Source of the DNA: Microbulbifer litoralis
GTDB taxonomy: Bacteria > Pseudomonadota > Gammaproteobacteria > Pseudomonadales > Cellvibrionaceae
Length of the DNA stretch: 64,000 nucleotides
NCBI RefSeq assembly: GCF_023634065.1
Contig: NZ_JALKCV010000005.1
Span: forward strand, 281,626 to 345,625
Direction: 5' to 3'
Made by a program: the position numbers and the translations under genes. The notes under the pieces were generated by a model. It ran no database searches. It was not told where the DNA came from and saw nothing but the letters and a program-made list of their open reading frames with translations. Positions 29,294 to 38,377 of this stretch are shown one piece after another. Within the stretch, counting starts at the first letter, position 1. Every line of letters starts with the position of its first letter.

Positions 29294-29392
29294 GTAGCCT
29301 GGATGGAGCGCAGCGGAATCCGGGTTTCCCGCCGCCGCAGGGGCTCCCGGCAATCCCCGGATTCCGGCGCTGCGCGCCTGCATCCGGGCTAC
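29294..29392. repeat. Palindromic repeat, GTAGCC(C/T)GGATG family, full copy
   Basis: GTAGCCTGGATGGAGCGCAG at the left is mirrored by an imperfect copy ending CATCCGGGCTAC at the right; inner arms CGGAATCCGGG/CCCCGGATTCCG also pair. It sits between the LamG-cytochrome gene and the Tat-substrate gene. Related copies are at 12811-12881 and 55518-55549. Confidence 0.7.
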
Positions 29393-29523
29393 GGCTCCTA
29401 CGACCCTCAAGGGGACAGATGGTATCTACGACAATGAACAGAACACCGGGGCCACCCGGTAGCAGGACCGCCCCAAAACTCGCTAATCGGCACCCGAAAT
29501 TCGGATAGATCCGGATAACTATT

Positions 29524-31098
29524 ATGAGCAAGAAAAAACACTTCGACCTGGACCAGCCACTGCGCCACCCGGATCACCACCGGCCGGTATCGCGCCGGGA
29601 TTTTCTCGGCCAGGGCTTTCGTGCGGGCCTGGCCACGGTGCTGGGCGGTTCCGTTTTCAGCCTGTTCGCCAATCCGCAACTGGCGCGGGCGGAGCTGTCG
29701 GATGACCTGCGTCCGCTGCGCGACGACTGCGGTATCATGGGCGCCGGCGGCGCCGGCAAGATTCCGTTTATCTGCTTCGACCTGGCCGGCGGCGCCAATA
29801 TCGCCGGCTCCAATGTGCTGGTGGGCAAGCAGGGCGGGCAGCTGGATTTCCTCAGCACCGCCGGCTACAACAAGCAGGGCCTGCCCGGCGATATGGTCCC
29901 GTCCACCACCGACGCCGCCGGCAACCCCTTTATCAATACCGACCTGGGCCTCGCTTTCCATACTGACAGCGGCATGCTGCGCGGTATTCTCGACAAGGTC
30001 GCCGCCGGTACCGCATCGGCCACCAACGGCGCTGTGATCCCGGCGCGCTCGGAAAACGATACCGGCAACAACCCGCACAACCCCATGTACGGCATCAACC
30101 GCGCCGGCGCCAACGGTGAACTGCTGGCCCTGATCGGCTCCAGCACCAGCGAGTCCGGCGGCAACTCCCTGGCCCCGATGTCGATGATCAACCCGGAAGT
30201 GCGGCCCACCAAGGTCGACCGCGCCTCCGATGCCACCGGGTTGGTGGACGTCGGCGACCTGGTGGGGCTGCTCAGCCAGGAAGATACCGTTGCGGTGATG
30301 GAATCCATGTACCGGCTGTCCGACGCCAAGCTGAAAAACGTCAACACCCGCGTCACCAACGACGCGGTGATCAAGGACATGGTGCGCTGCGGCTACCTGA
30401 AAAGCGCCGATATGGCCGACCGCTTCGGCAACCCCAATACACTGAATCCCGAAACCGATCCGGATATCGTCGGCCCCGGCGGTATCTTCACCAGCACCGA
30501 GCTGAGCGGCGACCGCGAATTCCAGAAGGCCGCCGCCACCATGAAACTGGTGGTCAACGGTTACGCCGGCGCCGGCACCATCACCATGGGCGGCTACGAC
30601 TACCACACCGGCGACCGCGCCACCGGCGAGATCCGCGACCTGCGCGCCGGCCGCTGTATCGGCGCCTGCCTGGAATATGCCGCACGCCGCAACCAGCCGC
30701 TGATGATCTATGTATTCAGCGACGGCTCGGTATTCTCCAACGGCATGATCGACGACTCGGTGGAAGGCCGCGGCAAGGGCGTCTGGACCGGTGACAACCA
30801 GCAGACCGCCGCCTCCTTCTTCCTGGTCTACAACCCCGCCGGCCGGCCGCAACTGCTCGGCGGCAGCGCCGACGAACAGGCGCGCCACCAGCAACTGGGC
30901 TATATGCGCCCGTCCGGCGATGTGGAAACCGCATCCAGCCCGGCGGCAAACAATGTTAACCTGCTGGTGGAAACCGTGGTGCTGAACTATATGGCGCTGC
31001 ACAACGAACAGGGCAACTTTGCCAACCTGTTCCCGAGCCACGGCCTCGGCAATGCCAGCCTGATGGACAGCCTGACCGCCTTTGCACCGATCGTCTGA
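29524..31098 (+). CDS. Tat-exported protein, DUF1501-like
   Basis: Protein of 524 residues with a twin-arginine signal SRRDFLGQGF (Arg24-Arg25), then a hydrophobic stretch and cleavage near ARAEL. The mature part (FICFDLAGGANIAGSNVLVG, ENDTGNNPHNPMYGINRAGA, MGGYDYHTGDRATGEIRDLR) recalls DUF1501 proteins of the alkaline-phosphatase-like superfamily, but I am not certain. Tat export implies that the protein folds, and perhaps binds a cofactor, in the cytoplasm. Its stop overlaps the apbE start by one base (TGATG), so it is translated with the FMN transferase and is a natural candidate partner. No canonical SGAT-type flavinylation site is obvious. Confidence 0.7.
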   Translation: MSKKKHFDLDQPLRHPDHHRPVSRRDFLGQGFRAGLATVLGGSVFSLFANPQLARAELSDDLRPLRDDCGIMGAGGAGKIPFICFDLAGGANIAGSNVLVGKQGGQLDFLSTAGYNKQGLPGDMVPSTTDAAGNPFINTDLGLAFHTDSGMLRGILDKVAAGTASATNGAVIPARSENDTGNNPHNPMYGINRAGANGELLALIGSSTSESGGNSLAPMSMINPEVRPTKVDRASDATGLVDVGDLVGLLSQEDTVAVMESMYRLSDAKLKNVNTRVTNDAVIKDMVRCGYLKSADMADRFGNPNTLNPETDPDIVGPGGIFTSTELSGDREFQKAAATMKLVVNGYAGAGTITMGGYDYHTGDRATGEIRDLRAGRCIGACLEYAARRNQPLMIYVFSDGSVFSNGMIDDSVEGRGKGVWTGDNQQTAASFFLVYNPAGRPQLLGGSADEQARHQQLGYMRPSGDVETASSPAANNVNLLVETVVLNYMALHNEQGNFANLFPSHGLGNASLMDSLTAFAPIV

Positions 31099-32165
31099 TG
31101 TTAAAAAGCTCACTCCGTAGGGTGCGCCGCGCGCACCGCCATATTGCCGCGAAGCTTTTCGGTGCGCACAGTGCCTGCTGCCTCGCCTGCCTGTTGCTGC
31201 TCGCCAATACCGCCAGCGCGGAATGGCACTACGAAAAACAGGCCATCATGGGCACGGAGGTGTCGGTGCAGCTGTGGCACGAGAACGCGGCCGAGGCGGA
31301 GGCGCTGATCGAAGGGGTAATGGCCGAATTCCGCCGCCTGGACGACGAACTTTCGCCCTATAAAAAGAACAGCGAACTGTCGCGGGTCAACCGCGACGCC
31401 GGCCGGCAGACAGTCGAGCTGTCGGCGGAACTGGCCGCCCTGATCGATAAATCCCTCTGGTACAGCGAGCAGACCGGCGGCGCCTTCGATATCAGTTACG
31501 CCACCCTGGGCAAGCACTACGACTTCCGCCAGCACAAACGGGCGGACACCGCGACAACCAAGCAGCTGCTGAAAGCACTGAACTATCACAACCTGCAGTT
31601 CGACAGCGCGAAACGGACACTGCACTTCGGCCACCCCCAGACCAGGATCGACCTGGGCGGTATCGCCAAGGGCTATGCCGTGGACCGCGCCATCGATATT
31701 CTGCGGCGAGCCGGCGTGCACCACGCCAGTGTCAGCGCCGGCGGCGATTCGCGCATGATCGGCGACAAACGCGGCCAACCCTGGCTGGTGGGCATCCGCC
31801 ACCCGCGGGACAAAAGTAAAAACGCGGCGGTGATCCCACTGACCGACACCGCCATTTCCACTTCCGGGGATTACGAACGCTTTTTTATCGACGACCATCA
31901 CCAGCGGGTACACCATATTTTCAATCCGGCCACCGGTCGGCCGACGGAGACCGGCGACGGCGGGCGGGGCGACAGCGACCGGCTGATCAGTGTCAGCATT
32001 ATCGGCCCACAGGGGTTCGATACGGATCCGCTGTCCACCAGTGTGTTTGTGCTGGGGAAACAGAAGGGCCTGGCACTGATCGACCGGCTGCCCGGTTTTG
32101 AAGCGGTGGTGATCGACAGCAACCGCCGGCTCTACTTCAGCCACGGGCTGGAACAACCGGACTAG
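31098..32165 (+). CDS. apbE: FAD:protein FMN transferase (ApbE family)
   Basis: Protein of 355 residues that transfers FMN from FAD to a threonine of a target protein in the periplasm. Typical motifs are MGTEVSVQLWHENA, GGIAKGYAVDRAID (substrate/FAD loop), SVSAGGDSRMIGD, AISTSGDYERFF and HHIFNPATGRP (Mg-binding C-terminal part). The signal peptide is odd. Its positive n-region (RRVRRAHRHIAAKLFGAHS) is encoded by a chromosomal repeat at 31117-31170, and the hydrophobic core ACCLACLLLLANTASA follows. It is coupled to the Tat-substrate gene and lies 136 nt before the TPR/TolQR operon. Its usual partners DUF4266/DUF3570 are at 19-20.6 kb. Confidence 0.93.
   Translation: MLKSSLRRVRRAHRHIAAKLFGAHSACCLACLLLLANTASAEWHYEKQAIMGTEVSVQLWHENAAEAEALIEGVMAEFRRLDDELSPYKKNSELSRVNRDAGRQTVELSAELAALIDKSLWYSEQTGGAFDISYATLGKHYDFRQHKRADTATTKQLLKALNYHNLQFDSAKRTLHFGHPQTRIDLGGIAKGYAVDRAIDILRRAGVHHASVSAGGDSRMIGDKRGQPWLVGIRHPRDKSKNAAVIPLTDTAISTSGDYERFFIDDHHQRVHHIFNPATGRPTETGDGGRGDSDRLISVSIIGPQGFDTDPLSTSVFVLGKQKGLALIDRLPGFEAVVIDSNRRLYFSHGLEQPD
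31117..31170. repeat. GTAGGGTGCGCC repeat inside the apbE signal-peptide coding region
   Basis: GTAGGGTGCGCC...GCGCACC at 31117-31136 and a further GGTGCGCAC near 31161 match the repeat family at 58141-58193 and 61019-61039. Here the repeat is read as codons 7-24 of apbE. Confidence 0.65.
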
Positions 32166-32301
32166 AACGGATCTCTGTCGCCTTCGGAGAAATGCCAACC
32201 GCATCACACCGGCGACATGATCCGCTGCGATAATTCACAATAACGAACCACGGCCGGAGCCGGCTTACAGGCCCCTGCAAACGAATTCAAATAGGCACCC
32301 C

Positions 32302-32823
32302 ATGCGCCGCTGTATCCAGCTTCTGACACTCGCCCTCATCGCCCTGTCCACATCGGCACAGGCCCAGCAACCGGCCTTCCCGGCGGAAAAGCTGGAATCG
32401 CTGAAAAGCGAGGTGCTGAAACTGAACCGCGACCTGCTGATCCTGGAAGAGGACCTGCTGTACCCGGCCCAGAGCCAGGTCGCGGTCTATGTGTCCATGG
32501 ACGTGGGCAACTATTTCCAATTGGACGCGGTCAAGCTGCATATCGATAACGAGCTCACCGCCAGCCACCTGTACACCGACCACCAGCGCGACGCGCTGGT
32601 GCGCGGCGGCATCCAGCCACTGTTCAAGGGCAACCTGAAAGCCGGAACCTACACCGTGTCCGCCTTCTTCACCGGCTTCGGCCCCGAGGGGCGCGAGTAC
32701 AAGCGCGCGGCCACGCTGGAACTGGAGAAGACCGACGAACCGGCGGTGCTCGAACTGCGTATCGCCGATTCCAGCGGCAGGCAGCAGCCGGAGTTCGAAG
32801 TGGTCGAGTGGCCGGCGCCCTGA
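32302..32823 (+). CDS. Periplasmic protein of unknown function, first gene of TPR/TolQR operon
   Basis: Protein of 173 residues with a signal peptide (LTLALIALSTSAQAQ), a helical segment LESLKSEVLKLNRDLLILEE likely to form a short coiled coil, and a C-terminal beta-rich part (VAVYVSMDVGNYFQLDAVKL, TYTVSAFFTGFGPEGRE). I do not recognise the family. It begins the operon of TPR and TolQ/TolR/TonB-like genes, 6 nt before the first TPR gene, so it is probably a periplasmic component of that machine. Confidence 0.7.
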   Translation: MRRCIQLLTLALIALSTSAQAQQPAFPAEKLESLKSEVLKLNRDLLILEEDLLYPAQSQVAVYVSMDVGNYFQLDAVKLHIDNELTASHLYTDHQRDALVRGGIQPLFKGNLKAGTYTVSAFFTGFGPEGREYKRAATLELEKTDEPAVLELRIADSSGRQQPEFEVVEWPAP

Positions 32824-32829
32824 TCCGCG

Positions 32830-34776
32830 ATGTTCTACCGCCCCCCACTACGCACAATTTCCCTGACGCTGGCCCTGCTGGGTGCCGGCGCGCCGGCACT
32901 CGCATCCGAGCCGGAAGCGCCGCGGTACCGGCAGGCCCAGGACATCGCCTACGGTGTGGCGCTCTACGACTACTTCCAGGGTAACTACTTCGATGCGCTG
33001 AGCACGCTGATGGTCGCCGAACAGCGCGGCGCCATCCGTGTGCACGCAGACAACGCCGCGCTGATCGAGGGTGGCATCAGCCTCGGCTTCGGCCTGTCCG
33101 GGCGCGCGGCGACCCTGTTCGAACAACAACTGCAGCAACAGAGCGGCGACCCGGAAACCCTGGCCCGCTACCGTCAGGTGGCCTGGCTGAAACTGGCGGA
33201 ACTGAACTACCGCCAGCAGAACTGGCCGCGGGCATCGGCACAGCTACAGAAATCCGGCGCCGCGGACAGCTCCGACCTGTCGATCAACCTGGCCCTGCGC
33301 GAGGGCGATTTCGCCGCGGCCGAAGCACTGCTCGACAGCGGCAGCCTGCCGTTGGCGCGGCGCCTGCTGGGCCGTATCAACCTGGCCGCGGCACTGGCCC
33401 GGGAGCAGCGTTACGGCGAGGCGATTGCCCAGTATCGGCGGGCCAGCGCGCTGGTCGAAGATGCGGAAACCCCGTCGCGGGAATTGCGGATACTGAACGA
33501 CAAGGCCCATATCGGCGCCGGCTATGCCTACGCGCTGCAGCAGCGCTTTGCCGAGGCGCTGGAGGAATTCCGCCATGTGCGCCTGCGCACCGCCTGGGCC
33601 GACCGCGCGCTGCTGGGGCTCGGCTGGTCCGCCATCAACAGCGGCGAATACCGCGCCGCTATTGACGCGCTGCAGTTCCTGCTGCAACAGCACGGCGAGT
33701 CCGCCGAGGCCCGCGAGGCGCTGGTGGCACTGCCCTACAGCTACGAAAAACTGCAGCGCCCGCAGGTCGCCCTGGCGGCCTACCGACAGGCGGAGAATCG
33801 CTACCGGGAAAATATCAACGCGCTGGCGCAACTGCAGCAGTCTGTCGACACGATGTCTTTTGCCGCCGACGCGGAGCGCGGGCGGCCCCGCTTCGGCTGG
33901 CTGGAAGTGGCCGACACGCCGCCACTGCTGCAGGACAACCGCCGCTACCTGCAAAACATCCTGCAGAGCGATGCGTATCAACTGCGCCTGTCGGACCTGC
34001 GCGACCTGCGGCAACTGGCGCGGGTCATCGACGACTGGCGCCAGCAGCTGCCGCTGTTCGACCAGTTGATCGACGCGCGCCGGCAGCGCCGCCAGAGCAT
34101 CATCGAAAATTACAGCAGCGCCCAGTACGACCAGCAGGTGGAGATGGCCGAGCGCCAGTATCGCGAACTGGAAACTGCGCTGGCGCGTATCGAGCGCGAC
34201 CGCGACGGACTGGCGCTGCTGGCGGCACTCGATGCCGACGACAACGAATACGCCGGGCTGCTGGCGCTGCTGCAGCGGGCCGAGGGCCGCTACGAAAAAC
34301 TGGCCCCGCACGGCAAGACCCGCGACGGCCAGCGCAGGGCCCTGCAACGCGCCCGCGGCCTGCTGCAGTGGCGGGCCGCACAGGATTACCACGACAATCT
34401 ATGGCAAAAACGCAAGGGCCTGCAGACCCTGGGCGAACAGTTGCAGGCCGCCGGACACCAGCGGCGCCGGGTGGCGCAGGTCGTCGGTCGCGCGCCGCAG
34501 TTGCGGCAACTGCAGGCCGGCGTCGCCGAAGCCCGGCCGCAGCTCTCGCGGCAAAGCCGCGCCATCGCCGCCGCCAGCGCCGCGATCGAATCCTCGATCC
34601 GCCGCGACGTCATCGCCGAACTCAAGCGCCAGCAGGCCCAGATCCAGCAGTACATGGCCCACAGCCGCCTGGCCATCGCGCGGCTGCAGGACGCGGTCAT
34701 GCAGGGCGCGGTTATGCAGGATGCAGCTGGGCAGAGCTCCGCCCCCGAAGCACAAGCGGGAGGTGGCGATGACTGA
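32830..34776 (+). CDS. Large periplasmic TPR-repeat protein
   Basis: Protein of 648 residues with a signal peptide (TISLTLALLGAGAPALA). Helical repeats of tetratricopeptide type start at about residue 40 (DIAYGVALYDYFQGNYFDAL) and recur (AKAHIGAGYAYALQQRFAEA-like; ALVALPYSYEKLQRPQVALA). Residues about 400-620 are rich in Glu, Arg and Gln and probably coiled coil. It is likely a scaffold in the periplasm. The stop overlaps the next TPR lipoprotein gene by 8 nt (ATGACTGA), a sign of co-translation. Confidence 0.82.
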   Translation: MFYRPPLRTISLTLALLGAGAPALASEPEAPRYRQAQDIAYGVALYDYFQGNYFDALSTLMVAEQRGAIRVHADNAALIEGGISLGFGLSGRAATLFEQQLQQQSGDPETLARYRQVAWLKLAELNYRQQNWPRASAQLQKSGAADSSDLSINLALREGDFAAAEALLDSGSLPLARRLLGRINLAAALAREQRYGEAIAQYRRASALVEDAETPSRELRILNDKAHIGAGYAYALQQRFAEALEEFRHVRLRTAWADRALLGLGWSAINSGEYRAAIDALQFLLQQHGESAEAREALVALPYSYEKLQRPQVALAAYRQAENRYRENINALAQLQQSVDTMSFAADAERGRPRFGWLEVADTPPLLQDNRRYLQNILQSDAYQLRLSDLRDLRQLARVIDDWRQQLPLFDQLIDARRQRRQSIIENYSSAQYDQQVEMAERQYRELETALARIERDRDGLALLAALDADDNEYAGLLALLQRAEGRYEKLAPHGKTRDGQRRALQRARGLLQWRAAQDYHDNLWQKRKGLQTLGEQLQAAGHQRRRVAQVVGRAPQLRQLQAGVAEARPQLSRQSRAIAAASAAIESSIRRDVIAELKRQQAQIQQYMAHSRLAIARLQDAVMQGAVMQDAAGQSSAPEAQAGGGDD

Positions 34777-37582
34777 TCGCTTCCCGCGCGGGGCGCTGGC
34801 GATCGCACTGTGCTGCGCCGCCGCCTCCTGCTCCAATCAACCGGTGGAGACGCTGGCCAACCTGCCCGCCGCGCAGTTGCCGCCCGCCGTCGCCGCGGAA
34901 GCGGAGATCAGCGCCCCAGAGCTCGATATCGCCGCGCTGCAGCGCAGCTACCAGCGGGCCCTGGCCAGCAGCGGCGATCCACACACGCGCCGGCAGATCG
35001 AACTGCGGCTCGCCGACCTGGAAATGGAGCGGCTGGAGCAGCAACAGGCGGACAACCCGGATACCGCCGTCTCCTATCGTTCGGCGGTAGCGCGCTACGA
35101 AGCCCTGGCCGCACAAATGCCCGGCGACGACTATATCCTCTACCGGCTGGCCCGCGCCCGCTCCATGGACGGCCAGCCACAGCAGGCACTGACCGCGCTC
35201 GAGGGCATCGCCGAGGCCGCGCCCGAATCGCCGTTTATCGCCGAGGTACTGTTCCGCCGCGGCGAGGCCGCCTTCAACCGCCGCGACTACGGCGCCGCCG
35301 CACGCGATTTCCGCGGCGTGCTGGAGCAGGGCGAGACACCGTTTGCCGACAACGCCCGCTATATGCTCGGCTGGTCGCGGTTCAAATCCTCCGATTACCG
35401 TCGCTCCAGCGAAACCTTCCTCGAGTTGCTGGACCAGCTGCACGGCCGCGCGCCCTTCGACCAACTGCCGGCCGGCCAGCGGCGCCTGGCCGAGGACAGC
35501 CTGCGCGGCCTGGCCCTGAACTACAGCTACCAGGGCGGTGCCGAGGCGATCGAATCCTTCAACAACGGCGGCGAGCCGCGCCCCTACCAACACCATTTGT
35601 ACCGCGCGCTGGGCGACTGGTATGCGGACAAGGAGCGCTACCGCGAGAGCGCCGACAGCTTCCTGGCCTACGTCGAGCAGTATCCCCACAGCGCGGAGGC
35701 GCCGGCGCTGCACCTTCGCGGTATCGAAACGCTGCAGAGCGCCGGTCTCGACGACCAGGTGCTGCCGGCCAAGCGCGAGTTCGTGCGGCTCTACGGTATC
35801 CGCGGCGACTACTGGCAGCAGTCCGGCGAGGCGCAGCGGCAAAAACTGCGCGGCTGGCTGCGCCCCTGGCTGGCGGAACTGGCGCGCTACGATCACGCGC
35901 GCGCGCAGGAACTGTCCCGCCAGCGCGGAAGAAACGCGCGCGAGCGCACCGAGTTCGCGGCCGGGTCCCGCCGTGCCTACCTGGACGCGGCGGACCTGTA
36001 CCGACAGTACGCGGACACCTTCCCCGAGGACGACGCCACGCCGGGCCTGGTATTCCTGATGGCCGAGTGCCTGCAACAGGCCGGCGATATCCCCGCCGCC
36101 TGGCGCGCCTACAGCCGCGTGGCCTGGGAATACCGGGACCCGCAGCGCGGCGCCGAGGCCGGCTACGCGGCCGTGCTTACCGCCGGGCAGATGCACGAAA
36201 AACTCGCCGGCAGTGCCGACACCGAAGCGCGCACCCTGTGGCTGGACCGCAAGACCGAAGCCAGCCTCAGGTTTGCCGATACCTGGCCGGGGGATCCGCG
36301 CGCACTGCCGGTACTGCTGGCCGCCGCCGACAACCTGCTGTCCCAGAATCGCTATCCGGAAGCCATTGCCGCCGCCGGGCGGGCGGCTGCCTGGCAGCCG
36401 CAACCGGATCCGCAACAGCGCCGCCAGATCGCGATGATCCTCGGCCACAGCCACTTCGAACTGCAGCAGTATCCGCAGGCCGAACAGGCCTACCATCGGG
36501 CGATGCTCGCCAGTGCCGCCGGCAGCCGGCAACAGGCCGACGCCCGCCAGCGGCTGCAGGCCGCCATCTACCGGCAGGCGGAACTGGCGCTGGCGGAGGG
36601 CCCCAGCGAGGCCGGCCTGCAACACCTGCTGCGCATCCGCGACAGCGGCCGCACCGATATTGCCGCCACCGCCCAGTACGATGCGATCAATCACCTGATG
36701 ACCATGGAACAGTGGCAGCGCGCCGCTACCGAACTGGCGGATTTCCGCCAGCACTACCCATCCCACAAACTGGCACCGACCCTGGCCGCCAAGGCGGTGG
36801 TCATCTTCCGCGCACTGGCCCTGCCCGGCGCCGCCGCCGGCGAACTGCTGAAACTGGCGCAGGCAGACCCGGACCCGGAAGTGCGGCGGCAGTCGCTGTG
36901 GATGGCCGCGGAGAGTTTCCAGCAGGCCGGCGACACTGCCGCGGCCATCAATGCCTATCGCCGCTACAGCGAACAGTGGCGCGAACCCGCGGCACAGCGG
37001 CTCGAAGCCCAGTACCAGTTGATCCAACTGCAGGGCGAGCAGCCGTCGCCGGAGCGCAACCGCCGGCTGCAGCAACTGGCGGACAACAAAGTCGACTCGC
37101 CGCGCGGCCGCTACCTGGCCGCCTTTGCCCAGAGCCAACTGGCGGAGCAGAGCTACCGGCGCTTTGCCGACCTGTCGCTGCAGCTGCCGCTGAAACAGAG
37201 CCTGGCGACGAAGAAACGGGCCATGGACAACACCGTGGCCGACTACCGCAAGGTGCTGAAATTCAATATCGCCGAATTCACCACCCAGGCCAGCTTCCGC
37301 CTGGCGGAGGTCTATCGGCAGTTGAGCCGCGACCTGATGGAGTCCCAGCGGCCACAGGGGCTGGGCCCGCTGGAACTGGAACAGTATGAAATCCTGCTCG
37401 AGGAGCAGGCCTTCCCGTTCGAGGAAAAGGCGATCGAACTGCACGAGGCCAATATCCGGCGCACCACCGATGGCCTCTACGACGACTGGATCAAACGCAG
37501 CTTCAGTTCCCTGGCCCGGCTGCTGCCGGCGCGCTACGGCAAAGAGGAAAAAACCCTGGAGTGGAGCCATGCACTGCACTGA
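34769..37582 (+). CDS. Very large TPR-repeat lipoprotein
   Basis: Lipoprotein of 937 residues (lipobox AASC at about 20) built almost wholly of TPR/Sel1-like helical pairs, for example AEVLFRRGEAAFNRRDYGAA, YRALGDWYADKERYRESADS, LGHSHFELQQYPQAEQAYHR and MAAESFQQAGDTAAAINAYR. The ATG at 34769 has GGGAGG upstream and overlaps the preceding stop. Such superhelices hold protein complexes together; as a lipoprotein it is tethered to a membrane, probably the outer one. It overlaps the next gene by 14 nt. Confidence 0.85.
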   Translation: MTDRFPRGALAIALCCAAASCSNQPVETLANLPAAQLPPAVAAEAEISAPELDIAALQRSYQRALASSGDPHTRRQIELRLADLEMERLEQQQADNPDTAVSYRSAVARYEALAAQMPGDDYILYRLARARSMDGQPQQALTALEGIAEAAPESPFIAEVLFRRGEAAFNRRDYGAAARDFRGVLEQGETPFADNARYMLGWSRFKSSDYRRSSETFLELLDQLHGRAPFDQLPAGQRRLAEDSLRGLALNYSYQGGAEAIESFNNGGEPRPYQHHLYRALGDWYADKERYRESADSFLAYVEQYPHSAEAPALHLRGIETLQSAGLDDQVLPAKREFVRLYGIRGDYWQQSGEAQRQKLRGWLRPWLAELARYDHARAQELSRQRGRNARERTEFAAGSRRAYLDAADLYRQYADTFPEDDATPGLVFLMAECLQQAGDIPAAWRAYSRVAWEYRDPQRGAEAGYAAVLTAGQMHEKLAGSADTEARTLWLDRKTEASLRFADTWPGDPRALPVLLAAADNLLSQNRYPEAIAAAGRAAAWQPQPDPQQRRQIAMILGHSHFELQQYPQAEQAYHRAMLASAAGSRQQADARQRLQAAIYRQAELALAEGPSEAGLQHLLRIRDSGRTDIAATAQYDAINHLMTMEQWQRAATELADFRQHYPSHKLAPTLAAKAVVIFRALALPGAAAGELLKLAQADPDPEVRRQSLWMAAESFQQAGDTAAAINAYRRYSEQWREPAAQRLEAQYQLIQLQGEQPSPERNRRLQQLADNKVDSPRGRYLAAFAQSQLAEQSYRRFADLSLQLPLKQSLATKKRAMDNTVADYRKVLKFNIAEFTTQASFRLAEVYRQLSRDLMESQRPQGLGPLELEQYEILLEEQAFPFEEKAIELHEANIRRTTDGLYDDWIKRSFSSLARLLPARYGKEEKTLEWSHALH

Positions 37583-38213
37583 GTCCAGATTGAGAAAAAC
37601 TGTCGGAACCTGCCGCGCGCTGTTACCGGCTTTTCTTGCCGCACTGCTGAATGCCTGCACCAGCGGCGGTGGCAGCGCGCCGCCCACCGGTGGGCAGGCG
37701 GCCGGCCCAACGCCGAATCCCTACCTGGCGGACGCCGACAGCGTCCCCGCCGCCGCGCGCGAGGGTATGGAAATTGCACATCAGGCCTTCGAGGCCGGCG
37801 AACTGGCCACGGCGGAGACCGAATTAAAGAAACTGACAGAAAACTGGCCCACACTGTCCGGCCTGTGGCTGAACCTGGGTATCGTGCAGAACCACAGCGG
37901 CGAGCGCGAGGCGGCGGAACAGAGCCTGCGCCGCGCCATTGAGGTCAACGACAACAACGTCTTCGCCTGGAACCAGCTGGCGGCGCTGCTGCGCGACGCC
38001 GGCCGTTTCGACGAGGCGGAACAGGGTTACCGGGCCGCGCTGCAGCGCTGGCCGGACTACGGCGACGCGCACCGCAACCTGGGTATTCTCTACGACCTTT
38101 ACCTGCAGCAGCCGAATAAGGCGCTGCAGCACTACCGCGCAGCCCAGCAGCTGCGCGAGGAACCGGACCGGCAACTGGCCGGCTGGATCGTGGACCTGGA
38201 GCGGCAACTGTGA
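37569..38213 (+). CDS. TPR-repeat lipoprotein
   Basis: Lipoprotein of 214 residues (signal ALLPAFLAALLNAC, lipobox LLNAC). A Gly/Ser/Pro linker is followed by four TPR motifs (AHQAFEAGELATAETELKKL, LWLNLGIVQNHSGEREAAEQ, AWNQLAALLRDAGRFDEAEQ, AHRNLGILYDLYLQQPNKAL). The ATG at 37569 lies inside the end of the previous gene. The small size and regular TPRs recall PilF/NlpI-like lipoproteins that help assemble secretion or pilus parts. A large palindromic repeat lies between it and the next gene. Confidence 0.84.
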   Translation: MHCTESRLRKTVGTCRALLPAFLAALLNACTSGGGSAPPTGGQAAGPTPNPYLADADSVPAAAREGMEIAHQAFEAGELATAETELKKLTENWPTLSGLWLNLGIVQNHSGEREAAEQSLRRAIEVNDNNVFAWNQLAALLRDAGRFDEAEQGYRAALQRWPDYGDAHRNLGILYDLYLQQPNKALQHYRAAQQLREEPDRQLAGWIVDLERQL

Positions 38214-38255
38214 GGATATCGACTGAGATTTGGGGGTTCAGTTCCGGGAGCCGGA

Positions 38256-38351
38256 GCGGGGTACGCCCTTCCGGGACACGCCGTAAACCCATCCATGGGG
38301 GCTTGTCCGCGAGGTCCCTCTCGCGGACAAGCCCGGAAGGGCGCACCCCGC
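38256..38351. repeat. Nested palindrome between TPR lipoprotein and small secreted protein
   Basis: The outer arms GCGGGGTACGCCCTTCCGGG and CCCGGAAGGGCGCACCCCGC pair with one mismatch. The inner arms GGCTTGTCCGCGAG and CTCGCGGACAAGCC are perfect. A related element with GTCTGCGAG/CTCGCAGAC arms is at 58242-58332. Inside the operon it could slow or cut the message. Confidence 0.7.
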
Positions 38352-38377
38352 CCCGGCCTGGGCCATTGGCAAACCCT

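Noticed and set aside
34712..37687. Long minus-strand frame opposite the large TPR lipoprotein
   Set aside because: Composition is typical of an antisense shadow; the plus strand encodes regular TPR repeats with overlapping starts and stops.
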